Source of the DNA: Prosopocoilus inquinatus
Taxonomy: Eukaryota > Arthropoda > Insecta > Coleoptera > Lucanidae
DNA length: 64,000 bases
Reading direction: 5' to 3'
NCBI GenBank assembly: GCA_036172665.1
Contig: CM069876.1
Location: 50,871,001-50,935,000, forward strand
Shown piece by piece: positions 1-10,189 of this stretch (the stretch's first letter is position 1; each line of letters opens with the position of its first letter). Position numbers and translations under genes: made by a program. A model generated the notes under the pieces. It had not been told where the DNA came from, did not search any database, and saw only the letters and a list, made by a program, of their open reading frames with translations.

Positions 1-460
1 ATGGGGTTTTCGATTTAATTACAATCTTTGGATTTAATCAGAGATTCATTATGATATTTTTGTTGCGTTTTTTAAATTTTTTACGTTCTCTTTCGTCGTG
101 AACGTTGCTGCGATTGTGATTATTTTACGATCGTCATTCGTTTCCGCTTTCTGTCGCACTTTCTTCAAGAATTACCTTTTCTGCTCTCTCTCTCTTTTTT
201 TTTTAATTAGGTCTTTCGATCGTCATTATTTTTTGTTCGTAATTGTTTGGCATTTTTTCGGAACGTTTACTTTTTTTGCGCGTTTCTCCGTCTTTCGCAA
301 ACGTCGCGATTGTGATTTGTTTTTGTTTTCTGTCGTTTCGAATTTTTATGGTTTTTTTTTTTTTGTTTCAATTTTATTTATATTACAATCGTCATTTGTT
401 TTGCATCCTATAAATTATTATTATTTTTTTTTCGATTTAGAAAAAAACAAAGACAATTTA
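1..460 (+). repeat. T-rich dispersed repeat with CGATCGTC motif
   Basis: This stretch is strongly T-biased on the plus strand. It carries three copies of a short motif, (C)GATCGTCATT followed by T-rich sequence of the TTTGTTTC type, near 126, 219 and 388. The same motif in the same T-rich context recurs at about 14.7-15.5, 24.1, 33.8-35.0 and 44.0 kb, and reverse-complemented at 29.7-30.0 and 54.6-55.3 kb. The open frames here are phenylalanine-rich low-complexity translations and are not credible genes. Confidence 0.6.
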
Positions 461-857
461 CAAATAAAAAGACAAATGACAGAACCTCAAAATATAATAA
501 AATCTTACACGACTGATGTTAAAAAATATTGTTGTTCTGTGTGATGGGGTTATATTAGCTATCAAAGCACCCCCCACCCTCCCAGAAACGCAGCACTCCA
601 ACGCCCCATTCCATTGTCGCCGCCAACATGGGATTATACGTGAAAAACGAGGCAAAGAGGATTTTTATAATCCGGCAGCAAAAAGAAAAAAAAAAAAAAA
701 AAAAAAAACGTCGGACGCCATCATATAAATTCAGGCGTCGCGTCGACTTACATCCGCACGTCCACTCTAATGAAAAATTTATTATTAATGCGAGAAGTGC
801 TTCCGTGAATCATGCCCTCTCACTTGATGTCCATGTCCATATACCACGGCACAGAGT
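461..857. other. No recognisable gene; poly(A) tract
   Basis: There is a C-rich patch near 570-620 and a long A run near 688-708, otherwise unique-looking sequence. Overlapping short frames on both strands show no domain and end in low-complexity sequence. I see no gene or regulatory signal I can support. Confidence 0.5.
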
Positions 858-1018
858 TGATTATCACTAAGGGACGGAATTATATATTTTGTTCGGTTTA
901 TTTCGAACGAGGCGGCAACGAGAGTGTGGGCATTCACACGTCGCTGCAGGGTTATATGTTTGCCGCCTCGTTTGTGTTTAATCGAACAAAATGTATAAAT
1001 CCGTTCGCTGATTATCAC
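858..1018. mobile_element. MITE with 10-bp target site duplication
   Basis: The 141-bp element (868-1008) folds almost end to end. The left arm ends in ACGAGGCGGCAA and the right arm begins with the matching TTGCCGCCTCGT; both contain ATTTTGTTCG. It is flanked by the direct repeat TGATTATCAC at 858-867 and 1009-1018. A 9-10 bp duplication with long terminal inverted repeats suits a Mutator-like (MULE) non-autonomous element, but no transposase is present to confirm the superfamily. The short frames on both strands here are mirror images produced by the fold. Confidence 0.8.
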
Positions 1019-1122
1019 AAAACTAAAAAAAAAAAAAAAATAGATACTCCTAATTCAATTTGAGTTAGTATACTATAGGTATGTTTATACTAGTAGAAAT
1101 CTGTCCTTACATGAAAGATACA

Positions 1123-1176
1123 TACAGGGTGCCATTCTTCATTCAGAGTGGGTCTTGAATATTGGTCCACCCTGTA
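1123..1176. mobile_element. 54-bp mini-element with TACAGGGTG ends
   Basis: TACAGGGTG at 1123 and its complement CACCCTGTA at 1168-1176 bound only 54 bp. This is the smallest complete example in the window of the TACAGGGTG-ended repeat class. It could be a heavily deleted MITE or a chance pairing, although the shared terminus argues against chance. No target duplication is evident. Confidence 0.5.
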
Positions 1177-1179
1177 TAT

Positions 1180-2218
1180 TTCGCCGATAAGGTAATTCGA
1201 TCTTAGATAATATGATTATGACATTTTCATTACCTCATTGATTATTATTAAATCTTCTGATGCTTTTTTTTTCTTTCGCTCTGGGACAAAGAATTTTCGA
1301 GAATTTACCGTCGGATTGAACAAGTGCGGAGTGCTTTTATCAGGCCAAGTGCCGGTGGTGATTAATAACAACAACCGTCAAAAGAGGATGAGGATGTAAT
1401 TACTTCATGGCAGGCGCCACGCTGCTCGTGAGTCATTTTTCGAATTTTGATAATAATTTATGGCGTGTGCGCTCGGATTTCACTTGTACACTAATGCTTA
1501 AAAGTTTCGAAATGAAAAGCAATAAAATCGTTCGAATTTGAACCTTATTGAAACGGGCCTAATATATTTCGAACCTTAAGGAACAGAGACACTTTTTCCG
1601 CACCCCGATAGGAGGGTTGTTTATTTAGGTCCTATTAAACCCCGGCCGGTGCTGATGTTTATGGTTTGTTGAATTTCGTTGCCAGTATTTGGTTCCGAGT
1701 ATTTATTGAGGCGACGCGCGGTTGCGAACGCGGACGCGGTGGCGAATTTGTTTGTTCTCTTTTGCTTCAACTTAAAAATCGAACAAAAAATGTTTTTTTT
1801 TTTAATTAGAATATTTTATATTGTTAAATAACAGGATTTCAGATCATATTATAAAGACATATAAATGTTAAATTGCTATAAAGGATCGACGATGTTAATT
1901 AATCTGAAAAATTATAATTATACCAAATTTCTGCCTTTATACACTTCTGGTTTGTTTGACTTCACAAAAATTTTATTCGTTTGTAGTTTGTGTATGTTTT
2001 TCTGTGGATTCTAAAATTTTCATTGCGAGAAGTACATAAATAGATTTTTAGTAAATATGGAATACAGGGTGATTTATTAGCTCACCGACAAGCTTTGCCA
2101 TACGGAAAGCTCACATAATTTTAAGAAAATAATAACAATTAGGACATATGTTCGATTTTATTTATTTTCAAGTAAATAGAAGACCTCACAATTATGATTC
2201 TAGTTATTTTGTCTCGTT
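1180..2218. other. Unique AT-rich sequence
   Basis: I see no gene. An isolated TACAGGGTG occurs at 2062 without a partner end. A somewhat GC-richer patch at 1330-1740 has no open frame of note. Confidence 0.5.
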
Positions 2219-2265
2219 CCTCTGTACAGCTGTTTCAGTCCTATTTGGGGCTTCGTCAGCAGAAG
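2219..2265 (-). ncRNA. Hammerhead ribozyme candidate (PLE-type, minimal)
   Basis: Read on the minus strand, all the parts of a hammerhead are present in order. Stem I strand CUUCUG (2265-2260) is followed by core CUGACGA (2259-2253), a 16-nt stem II hairpin with imperfect pairing (2252-2237), core GAAA (2236-2233), a two-pair stem III with AGCU loop (C2232 to U2226) and the cleavage triplet GUA ending at 2225. Stem I then closes with CAGAGG (2224-2219), giving six pairs with one G-U. Predicted self-cleavage is after the A of GUA. Very short stem III is typical of hammerheads in Penelope-like elements and related small retroelements. Stem II contains a bulge, so activity is uncertain. The flanking AGCGACATC block recurs at three other loci. 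Confidence 0.6.
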
Positions 2266-3471
2266 CGATCGCAGGATGTCGCTATTTAAGCGGTTTCTAT
2301 TATGCTATTTAAGCATTTCCGTTATATTTTACATTTTTTCACGTCATCTTTATTTTATAAATGTTAATATATTGATATTTTCAATTCAATTTTTTCATAC
2401 ACGTCTTATTCACATGTCAAGAAACCTATTCATGTAAAATATTTTGGACATCAAGAAAAATTATGTTTCGTTTTACCGAACCTCTGTTTTATGATACCCT
2501 TTTGTTCTTGGCGATAAAGAGATATCACGTGTAAAAACCTATGACTTTTATGCTGTTATGTTTTCCTGCGGATCCTAAAATGAAGCATCTATGCATACCG
2601 TGACTTATTTTATTAACTCTAAACATAAAAGGTAAATATTCCCAGGTTCAGTTATAAAAAAAAAAAAACATGTCAATGCATGGCAGAATATGCAAACAAG
2701 TTTCAATAAAACAAATATGATGTTAATGTCAGTTATGAATGTCATGAACTATATCTGAAATATTTAAAAAAATACTATGAAAGAATTTGATAATCGTTTG
2801 GCATTAGTATTTAAAACGTGAAGGACAAAATGTTTTTATTAAAAATAAGTGTTATTATTTTTTCTAAAATTGACCATAGGGATATTTACATTGCATGTTC
2901 AGAGTAAAAAAAAAACTCCTAGAATATAGAATGATATGTGTAATAGTTAAAAAATGCAATACTTGCGTTAAAAATGACATACATATTTCATTCTACGCCA
3001 CAGAGGAAAAAATAATATTCTTCTTTTTAGTTTCTTCTCAAATCTGACATCAGTAAAATAAGTTGAAAAGTTCACCCACAAAGTTTGGCAAGTTTTCATT
3101 AATCTACAAGTTAAGAGAAAATGATTAAATCGTATAACCATTTATTTTGTGAAAATATGTGAATGATTTTTGAGTATTTGAAAAAATATACAGAATGAGC
3201 TAGATTATTTAAATTTGTTTCTTATTATAATAATATAAATGCTAAGAAGTTCTGCTCAACAAAGCTATTAATTAGTTGCAAAACGTATGTGTATTTAATG
3301 AAACTAGAAAGTTAAATTTAATTAACGACAAATAACAGATTTTATTTTATTGACTTATTTAATTTCAATTGCCAAAGTTTCAGAAATTTTAATTTCATAA
3401 TGCACACATTATTTACTACACATGTTATAATATTTAGAAAATAAATTTTGTTAAATTTCTTATCCATCCAA
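2266..3471. other. AT-rich sequence, no gene seen
   Basis: A short block near 2266-2290 (minus strand AATAGCGACATC followed by an ATCGCTT block) matches segments at about 9959, 28165 and 34615 and joins directly to the hammerhead candidate. The rest is AT-rich and unremarkable. Some of it would be the 3' flank of the minus-strand ORF that follows. Confidence 0.45.
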
Positions 3472-3744
3472 CTACAATGAAAGTCTTTCTAGCAGATTAT
3501 TCAAGTTGGTTGAATAAGTTCGCATCTGTGTTAAATCGCTGTGTTTGCGATGACCGATTTTATTATCGGGGTAGCAGGTACGGTTGTAAAAGCTATAAGG
3601 TTCATAACTGCAAAGCATAAAATTTCTTACTGCCAGTGGCAGGTCTCGTACTCCGAAAACTTTATAGCAGAAGTGTACATCCATACACCGTATACTCCTT
3701 TCGATTATAATCAATAAACACGAAAGAAACAACACTAATTGCAT
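3472..3744 (-). CDS. Possible small secreted protein, 90 aa, single exon
   Basis: I do not recognise this protein. The first in-frame ATG (3744-3742) sits in a favourable CAAC-ATG context and opens 90 codons ending in TAG. Residues 1-15 are hydrophobic (LVLFLSCLLIII), resembling a signal peptide. Four cysteines follow at about 20, 26, 45 and 57, with an N-glycosylation sequon NRT at 54-56, a Lys/His/Arg-rich stretch at 62-69 and a Leu-rich tail. Codons are mixed and non-repetitive, unlike the low-complexity frames around it, and the sequence has no other copy in the window. The spacing would suit two disulfides in a small extracellular peptide. With no homologue in view it may be an exon of a larger gene or a chance ORF. 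Confidence 0.35.
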   Translation of the reverse strand: MQLVLFLSCLLIIIERSIRCMDVHFCYKVFGVRDLPLAVRNFMLCSYEPYSFYNRTCYPDNKIGHRKHSDLTQMRTYSTNLNNLLERLSL

Positions 3745-3799
3745 GTTGACAGGAACAATCGAGAGAATCAAACTCGAGTCCTCAAGTTCCTGCAACTCG

Positions 3800-4979
3800 A
3801 GAGTAGTTCGATTTTCGATTGAGTGGGAGCGAGGTTGGCCAACATTAACTTAGCGTTTCTTAATTTTTTCTTTATTAATAATAATTTGCAATCAGTGGCT
3901 TACAAAATACCCTATAAGCCACAGCGTGACGATCATCGCAGTAATTTAGGACAGCATGATCCACGGTCCACCACGAAAGGAACTCCTAACCCCTAACCCA
4001 GGTTATGATGAGTTACAGAACGAGGGGGGTAAGGTGCACCTGTCGTTGTCTGTGTAAGAACAGGGGATGAGTTTTATGGCCCGTCATTCAACTCAACCCC
4101 CTCGTCGTTCAACCCGCCCCCCATAAACCCCCCCGAATCTCTCGTATTTTTAAAACTTGAAACCAAACAACAATCTCCGTTTTGCATTGTATTGTATTGT
4201 ATTGTATTGTATTTGAACGTACACAATGCATTTACAACTGCAAGAAGTAAATTCTCATCGCCTTATTGTATTCCGCAACGAAGTATGGTTACTTCGAGCG
4301 TACGCTCCCCCTATCGGATTGGGATTGGGATTGGGATTGGGATTGGGATTGGAATTGGAATGGAATCCTCGTACATAGAAAGGTGGGTACGATTAGCAGG
4401 AAAATCGAAACTCACGTTTAATTTTCTCCTTTCATAATATGAGATGCGAATTAAATTTCCCTCGGCCAATTAGGCCCCCGGAGAGCTGCTGAATTTCCCA
4501 ATCTGGGTGTGTGCGTGTCTGTGAGTGTGTGTGTGTGTGTGTGTTTGAACGGAGAGGGAAAGAAGATCTGCAGGTAGCCTAGCAACGCTTGATGAACTGC
4601 CTGTGACCTATAACCTTTCACCTACATTCACCGGGCGGGCCGCTCCACCCCCCCGCCTCCCCGCCCCTGGTTGTTACTATTTCACATGGAAATTAGGAAT
4701 TAACAGCGGAAGGAGTTGGCCGCCCGCTTCCGTCAGAAGGTGCGATAGTTTTTTTTTTTGTTCGATTTTTTTACTTTTGTGCGGGGACGTGGTCGACGCA
4801 AATTTTGGTTCACCTCTGACTTCTTGGAAACCCGCCCACGAATTAAAATCTTTTTTTTAAAAAAAAAAACGCTTAAAATCGCGGAGGAAGGTGGGTTTCG
4901 TATTTTGGCGACCATAATTTAAATGCGCGGGCGGGCTGTTCAAAATTATGCTCTAACCGAGAGAAAAATATTCCTTCTG
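3800..4979. other. Intergenic sequence with simple repeats
   Basis: This holds (TATTG)n at 4183-4214, (GGGATT)n at about 4316-4355, (GT)n at about 4525-4543 and C-rich patches near 4100-4135 and 4640-4670. A short frame across 4192-4437 exists only because the pentamer and hexamer repeats stay open, so I do not call it a gene. Confidence 0.6.
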
Positions 4980-7665
4980 TACAGGGTGTAACTAAGCTCG
5001 AGTCGTTCGTTCATTGAGGCTGTTTGTTTAAAATCCAAGCAAAAATTCGAGTGAATTTCGCAAAAACTTTCGTAATAATCCTTCCATACAGGGTGTAACA
5101 AGGCTTGAGTCATCCAATCATCGAGGCTGTTTCTAAAATCGAAACAAACCGAAGCTTGCTTCTACACAGGGTGTAATTAAGCTTGAGTCATTTATGATTC
5201 ATTGAGGCTGTTCGTTTAAATCCAAGCAAAAACCGGAAATGTCCGAGTCAATTTGGAAATAGTAAACTTTCGTAATAATCCTCTTGTACAGGGTGTAACT
5301 AAGCTCGAGTCGTTCTCATTAATCGAGGCTGTTTTTAAAATCGAAACAAACCGAAGCTTGCCCGAGTTTATTTCAGCTCTTGAAAATCGTAACTCCAGCC
5401 GGGAGAAAAGTAATCCTTCTACACAGGGTGCAACTAAGCTCTAGTCATTTATGATTCGTTGGGGATGTCTGTTTAAAATCCAAGCAAAAACCGGAAATGT
5501 CCGGGTCAATTTCGAAATAGTAAACTTTCGTAATTAATTCTCATGTACAGGGTGTAACTAAGCTCGAGTCGTTCTCATTAATCGAGGCTGTTTTTAAAAT
5601 CGAAACAAACCGAAGCTTGCCCGAGTTTATTTCAGCTCTTGAAAATCGTAACTCCAGCCGGGAGAAAAGTGATCCTTCTACACAGGGTGCAACTAAGCTC
5701 GAGTCATTTATGATTCGTTGGGGATGTCTGTTTAAAATCCAAGCAAAAACCGGAAATGTCCCAGTCAATTTCGAAATAGTAAACTTTCGTAATTAATTCT
5801 CATGTACAGGGTGTAACTAAGCTCGAGTCGTTCTCATTAATCGAGGCTGTTTTTAAAATCGAAACAAACCGAATGTTGCCCGAGTTTATTTCAGCTCTTG
5901 AAAATCGTAACTCCAGCCGGGAGAAAAGTAATCCTTCTACACAGGGTGCAACTAAGCTCTAGTCATTTATGATTCGTTGGGGATGTCTGTTTAAAATCCA
6001 AGCAAAAACCGGAAATGTCCGAGTCAATTTCGAAATAGTAAACTTTCGTAATTAATTCTCATGTACAGGGTGTAACTAAGCTCGAGTCGTTCTCATTAAT
6101 CGAGGCTGTTTTTAAAATCGAAACAAACCGAATGTTGCCCGAGTTTATTTCAGCTCTTGAAAATCGTAACTCCAGCCGGGAGAAAAGTAATCCTTCTACA
6201 CAGGGTGCAACTAAGCTCTAGTCATTTATGATTCGTTGGGGATGTCTGTTTAAAATCCAAGCAAAAACCGGAAATGTCCGGGTCAATTTCGAAATAGTAA
6301 ACTTTCGTAATTAATTCTCATGTACAGGGTGTAACTAAGCTCGAGTCGTTCTCATTAATCGAGGCTGTTTTTAAAATCGAAACAAACCGAACGTTGCCCG
6401 AGTTTATTTCAGCTCTTGAAAATCGTAACTCCAGCCGGGAGAAAAGTAATCCTTCTACACAGGGTGCAACTAAGCTCTAGTCATTTATGATTCGTTGGGG
6501 ATGTCTGTTTAAAATCCAAGCAAAAACCGGAAATGTCCGGGTCAATTTCGAAATAGTAAACTTTCGTAATTAATTCTCATGTACAGGGTGTAGCTAAGCT
6601 CGAGTCGTTCTCATTAATCGAGGCTGTTTTTAAAATCGAAACAAACCGAACGTTGCCCGAGTTTATTTCAGCTCTTGAAAATCGTAACTCCAGCCGGGAG
6701 AAAAGTAATCCTTCTACACAGGGTGCAACTAAGCTCTAGTCATTTATGATTCGTTGGGGATGTCTGTTTAAAATCCAAGCAAAAACCGGAAATGTCCGGG
6801 TCAATTTCGAAATAGTAAACTTTCGTAATTAATTCTCATGTACAGGGTGTAGCTAAGCTCGAGTCGTTCTCATTAATCGAGGCTGTTTTTAAAATCGAAA
6901 CAAACCGAACGTTGCCCGAGTTTATTTCAGCTCTTGAAAATCGTAACTCCAGCCGGGAGAAAAGTAATCCTTCTACACAGGGTGCAACTAAGCTCTAGTC
7001 ATTTATGATTCGTTGGGGATGTCTGTTTAAAATCCAAGCAAAAACCGGAAATGTCCGGGTCAATTTCGAAATAGTAAACTTTCGTAATTAATTCTCATGT
7101 ACAGGGTGTAACTAAGCTCGAGTCGTTCTCATTAATCGAGGCTGTTTTTAAAATCGAAACAAACCGAACGTTGCCCGAGTTTATTTCAGCTCTTGAAAAT
7201 CGTAACTCCAGCCGGGAGAAAAGTAATCCTTCTACACAGGGTGCAACTAAGCTCTAGTCATTTATGATTCGTTGGGGATGTCTGTTTAAAATCCAAGCAA
7301 AAACCGGAAATGTCCGGGTCAATTTCGAAATAGTAAACTTTCGTAATTAATTCTCATGTACAGGGTGTAGCTAAGCTCGAGTCGTTCTCATTAATCGAGG
7401 CTGTTTTTAAAATCGAAACAAACCGAACGTTGCCCGAGTTTATTTCAGCTCTTGAAAATCGTAACTCCAGCCGGGAGAAAAGTAATCCTTCTACACAGGG
7501 TGCAACTAAGCTCTAGTCATTTATGATTCGTTGGGGATGTCTGTTTAAAATCCAAGCAAAAACCGGAAATGTCCGGGTCAATTTCGAAATAGTAAACTTT
7601 CGTAATTAATTCTCATATACAGGGTGTAACTAAGCTCGAGTCGTTCTCATTAATCGAGTTTGCTT
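4980..7665 (+). repeat. Satellite array, 259-bp dimeric unit
   Basis: The landmark TACAGGGTGTAACTAAGC (or AGCTAAGC) recurs at 5286, 5546, 5805, 6064, 6323, 6582, 6841, 7100, 7359 and 7618, a period of 259 bp after a first step of 260. Each unit is two related halves: one starts TACAGGGTG, the other TACACAGGGTGC (for example at 5421), and both continue with AAGCT and AGTC blocks. Left of 5286 the half units are single and diverged (4980, 5087, 5165). Variants are shared by neighbours: GAAGCTTGC in the first two units, GAATGTTGC in the next two, GAACGTTGC in the rest. This is typical local homogenisation. Short frames inside are by-products of the period. Confidence 0.95.
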
Positions 7666-7669
7666 AAAA

Positions 7670-8102
7670 TCGAAGCGAACCGAAGGTTACACGAGTTGTT
7701 AATTTCGGATTAGGTGTAGTAAGAACGTTTTCAATAAAAATTGGAGGTTATTTGAAAGTAGTAGTCCTAGTAAACTGAATAAAGAGGACGTCCCGTTTGA
7801 CAGTTGAAAAGGAAAAAAAAACTGTGCGTACTCACCACAATCATCTCCGAAGATTCGAGCACGAAGCATTCGTTCTGCCTTCTTGCACTCCCCCCGGTCC
7901 TCTTGCCGAAACTATAAAAAAAAAAGAGGGACATACAGTAATCTATTACCTATTACAACGTTAAGGTATTTTACAAATTCCGTTTCTAAAGAAATTATAT
8001 TTACCAGCTACATTAGGTCTGAAACAATTCCAACGCTTTTATATTTTATTTTTATTTTTTTAAGTAAATGGCCTTGAAACTCTAACCGGACGGAATTTCA
8101 TT
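7670..8102. other. Satellite edge and unique sequence
   Basis: The array decays by about 7700 and gives way to AT-rich unique sequence. I see no supported gene. A frame at 7883-8077 has no domain or bias to recommend it. Confidence 0.4.
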
Positions 8103-8219
8103 CGGAAAAGCGCTCGACGTTTCACTATCGATTGACAGCTTCGTCAGGAGTTGTATATTTACTTTTCATCACTCCTGACGAAGCTATCAATCGACAGTGA
8201 AACGTAGAGTGCTCTTTCT
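8103..8219. ncRNA. Inverted pair of hammerhead-like cores
   Basis: Two ~49-bp arms (8103-8151 and 8171-8219) are inverted copies separated by 19 bp. Each contains a hammerhead-like core. Plus copy: stem I CACUC (8170-8174) and GAGUG (8207-8211), CUGACGA 8175-8181, a six-base stem II with AAUC loop, GAAA 8199-8202, then C-GUA. Minus copy: CUGACGA 8147-8141, GCUGUC/GAUAGU stem II, GAAA 8123-8120, C-GUC, with a three-pair stem I. Stem III would be only ACGU, which is self-complementary, so activity would need dimers as in minimal PLE hammerheads. Alternatively this is just a palindromic MITE end. Confidence 0.5.
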
Positions 8220-8544
8220 AATTTTAACAGTTTTCGATTATAGTTTCAGAACTTTTATCTACAAATTTTATTTATTTATTTTTTCTTTTTGGAGAAACAA
8301 TAACTGCATAATGTAGCGCCGATTTTTGATAACAAGTAATTCGAAATTCTCTAAAAAAAGATACTCGTTTTAGAAAATTAGTTTCAATTCCTCAAAATAA
8401 AATAAAATAACCGAAGAGGAAAAGGAAAAAGAAAAACGGAAACAGGGAAAAAATGAAGCGAAACATATTTGACGATCGATAGACAATTGAAACGGAAAAG
8501 AATCAGAATTCCCTCCAAAGAAAGACAGAAAAACAAATGACGGT

Positions 8545-9190
8545 ATTTAGGGTGTTCCATTTAAAATGACGAAGTGACCTAACGCCCAGGCTAAACGGAA
8601 CACTCTGTACACGTGAAACTAATTTTAAAATACGCTCCACATGATCCTGTGAAACTTTCATTTGAAAAATTTTTTCGTAAAATTGACAACTAGAGAGGTA
8701 TGAAAGAATCCGATTTAAGTGAGACACCCTGTATGTATTAATTTTTTTTTAAGAACTCATGTTGCTAGAATTTCTTCTTTACAGCGTAACTGAAAAAGCG
8801 TTTCGAGACGAAACTTTCGCAAAAAACCACAAGTCCCTAACGTCATTTGTTCGGAAGACATTTGCATTTGTTTGAGGTACTGTAAGGGCGATATTTTTTT
8901 AAAAAACTTGAATAACGCGAAAACGGTTTAGATTAGACCCTATGTACGGTACACAAGGTCACACTAAAATTCAATCCAGAACCCGAAAATGTAAAAATAT
9001 ACGGGGTGTTCCCTTTAAAATAACGAAGTGACCTAACGTCCAGGCTAAACGGAACACTCTGTATACGTCAAACTAATTTTAAAATATGCACCACATGATC
9101 CTGTGAAACTTTCATTTGAAACATTTTTTCGTAAAATTGATAACTAGAGAGGTATGAAAGAATCCGCCTTAAGTGGGACACCCTGTATGT
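8545..9190 (+). repeat. 455-bp repeat, 1.4 units
   Basis: One full and one partial unit end with CACCCTGTATG at 8725 and 9179, a spacing of 454 bp. Each unit contains an internal GGTGTTCC...AAATAACGAAGTGACC segment and a terminal GGGACACCCTGTATG. The same units occur in tandem at 11.86-13.25 kb. A minus-strand frame (8503-8727, roughly SHLNRILSYL onward) reappears in the other block, but its conservation follows from repeat identity and is not evidence of coding. Confidence 0.85.
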
Positions 9191-10047
9191 AATTGCGAAA
9201 ACATACCTTCCATCAGTCCATTATGTTTCGTGGAAGTGTTTATGTGTCACGTGTAACATGCGAAGGGGTTGAACAGTGTGTGTGTGTGTCAAATTTGAAT
9301 TAAGTTGGGAAAAGAGTCGCCCGTACGTCAAGCTTTTCAACTAAAGGGGAAGGGATGTAAGAATCCAAAATATTTTCTTTCTTTTTTTTGTTGGAATTAA
9401 AAGACGAGTCGCAATCTCAATCAACGCAGAATTGGGAGGTAGCCATTACTATTGGTGCTCGCTATGCACGTCCAGGGCGACCGGGGAAAAAGGTTTTCTT
9501 CAAATAATGTTTTCATTTAGGTGTTTGTTTTACTTTACAAAAAAAAAAAAAAAAAACGACATCAAACAGGTTTACTCAGCGTTTGAAACATACGATCTGC
9601 GATCTACACGTAAACCGGCGCGAGCTCTTATAAAATAAACACCATTATTGGAGGAGGTTTCGCAATTCCGAATAGTTTCCGAGAACGCGCCATTTTAATT
9701 GCGCAATCCGTAAAAGCAGCAAGCAAACTCTTCGTCTCGCACCGCCTTGGCTTCGCCTGGCCTGACCAATATTTAAAGCTTCGACGAGAAAGGTCCTTGC
9801 TCTTTCGGACTTGCCATTTGATTAATGGGCTCGCCTAGGAAATTGGAAATCGCGATCATTCCTCTACGCCGCCCTCCTCCCCCTCGTAATTAACGCCGAA
9901 GACCTTGAATGCAATTATGCAAACTCGCCGTTGGAATTAGGAACGAACAGTTTAAACAGCGACCTCCTACGATCGCTTTTTGACCTAACACGAAATGCTA
10001 TTGCGATTGCGTGTTTGAATTTGGCGCTCTTTCTTTCGCAAGTTGAA
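9191..10047. other. Unique sequence, no gene seen
   Basis: It contains a GGGGAAGGGATGTAAG block near 9346 that resembles one arm of the stem-loop at 16396-16471, and an A run at 9540-9556. At 9957-9991 there is a diverged copy of the AGCGACATC/TTTTTGACCTAACA block found at 28.2 and 34.6 kb. I see no coding signal. Confidence 0.45.
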
Positions 10048-10186
10048 GGGCGCGTTCAGCGCGGACGCTCAGCGACTGAGCTGCTTACTCAGCGGTCGTT
10101 TGTGACTGGCTGTTACCTTTATGTGGGCCAATCACAAGCGATTGCTGAGTAAGCAATTCGGCCGCTGAGTGTCCCTGAACTCGCCC
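10048..10186. mobile_element. Palindromic MITE, 139 bp
   Basis: The left end GGGCGCGTTCAG and right end CTGAACTCGCCC are inverted repeats, and pairing continues inward through GCTCAGC and GCTTACTCAGC versus GCTGAGTAAGC. The whole element would fold into a long hairpin. No target duplication is apparent, so the superfamily is open. Confidence 0.7.
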
Positions 10187-10189
10187 AAA

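Noticed and set aside
98..544. 148-codon plus-strand frame in T-rich DNA
   Set aside because: Starts at a non-ATG codon and is almost entirely Phe/Ser/Leu from T runs; it lies within a dispersed repeat.
5253..5768. Short frames inside the satellite
   Set aside because: They follow the 259-bp period and change with unit variants; no protein family.
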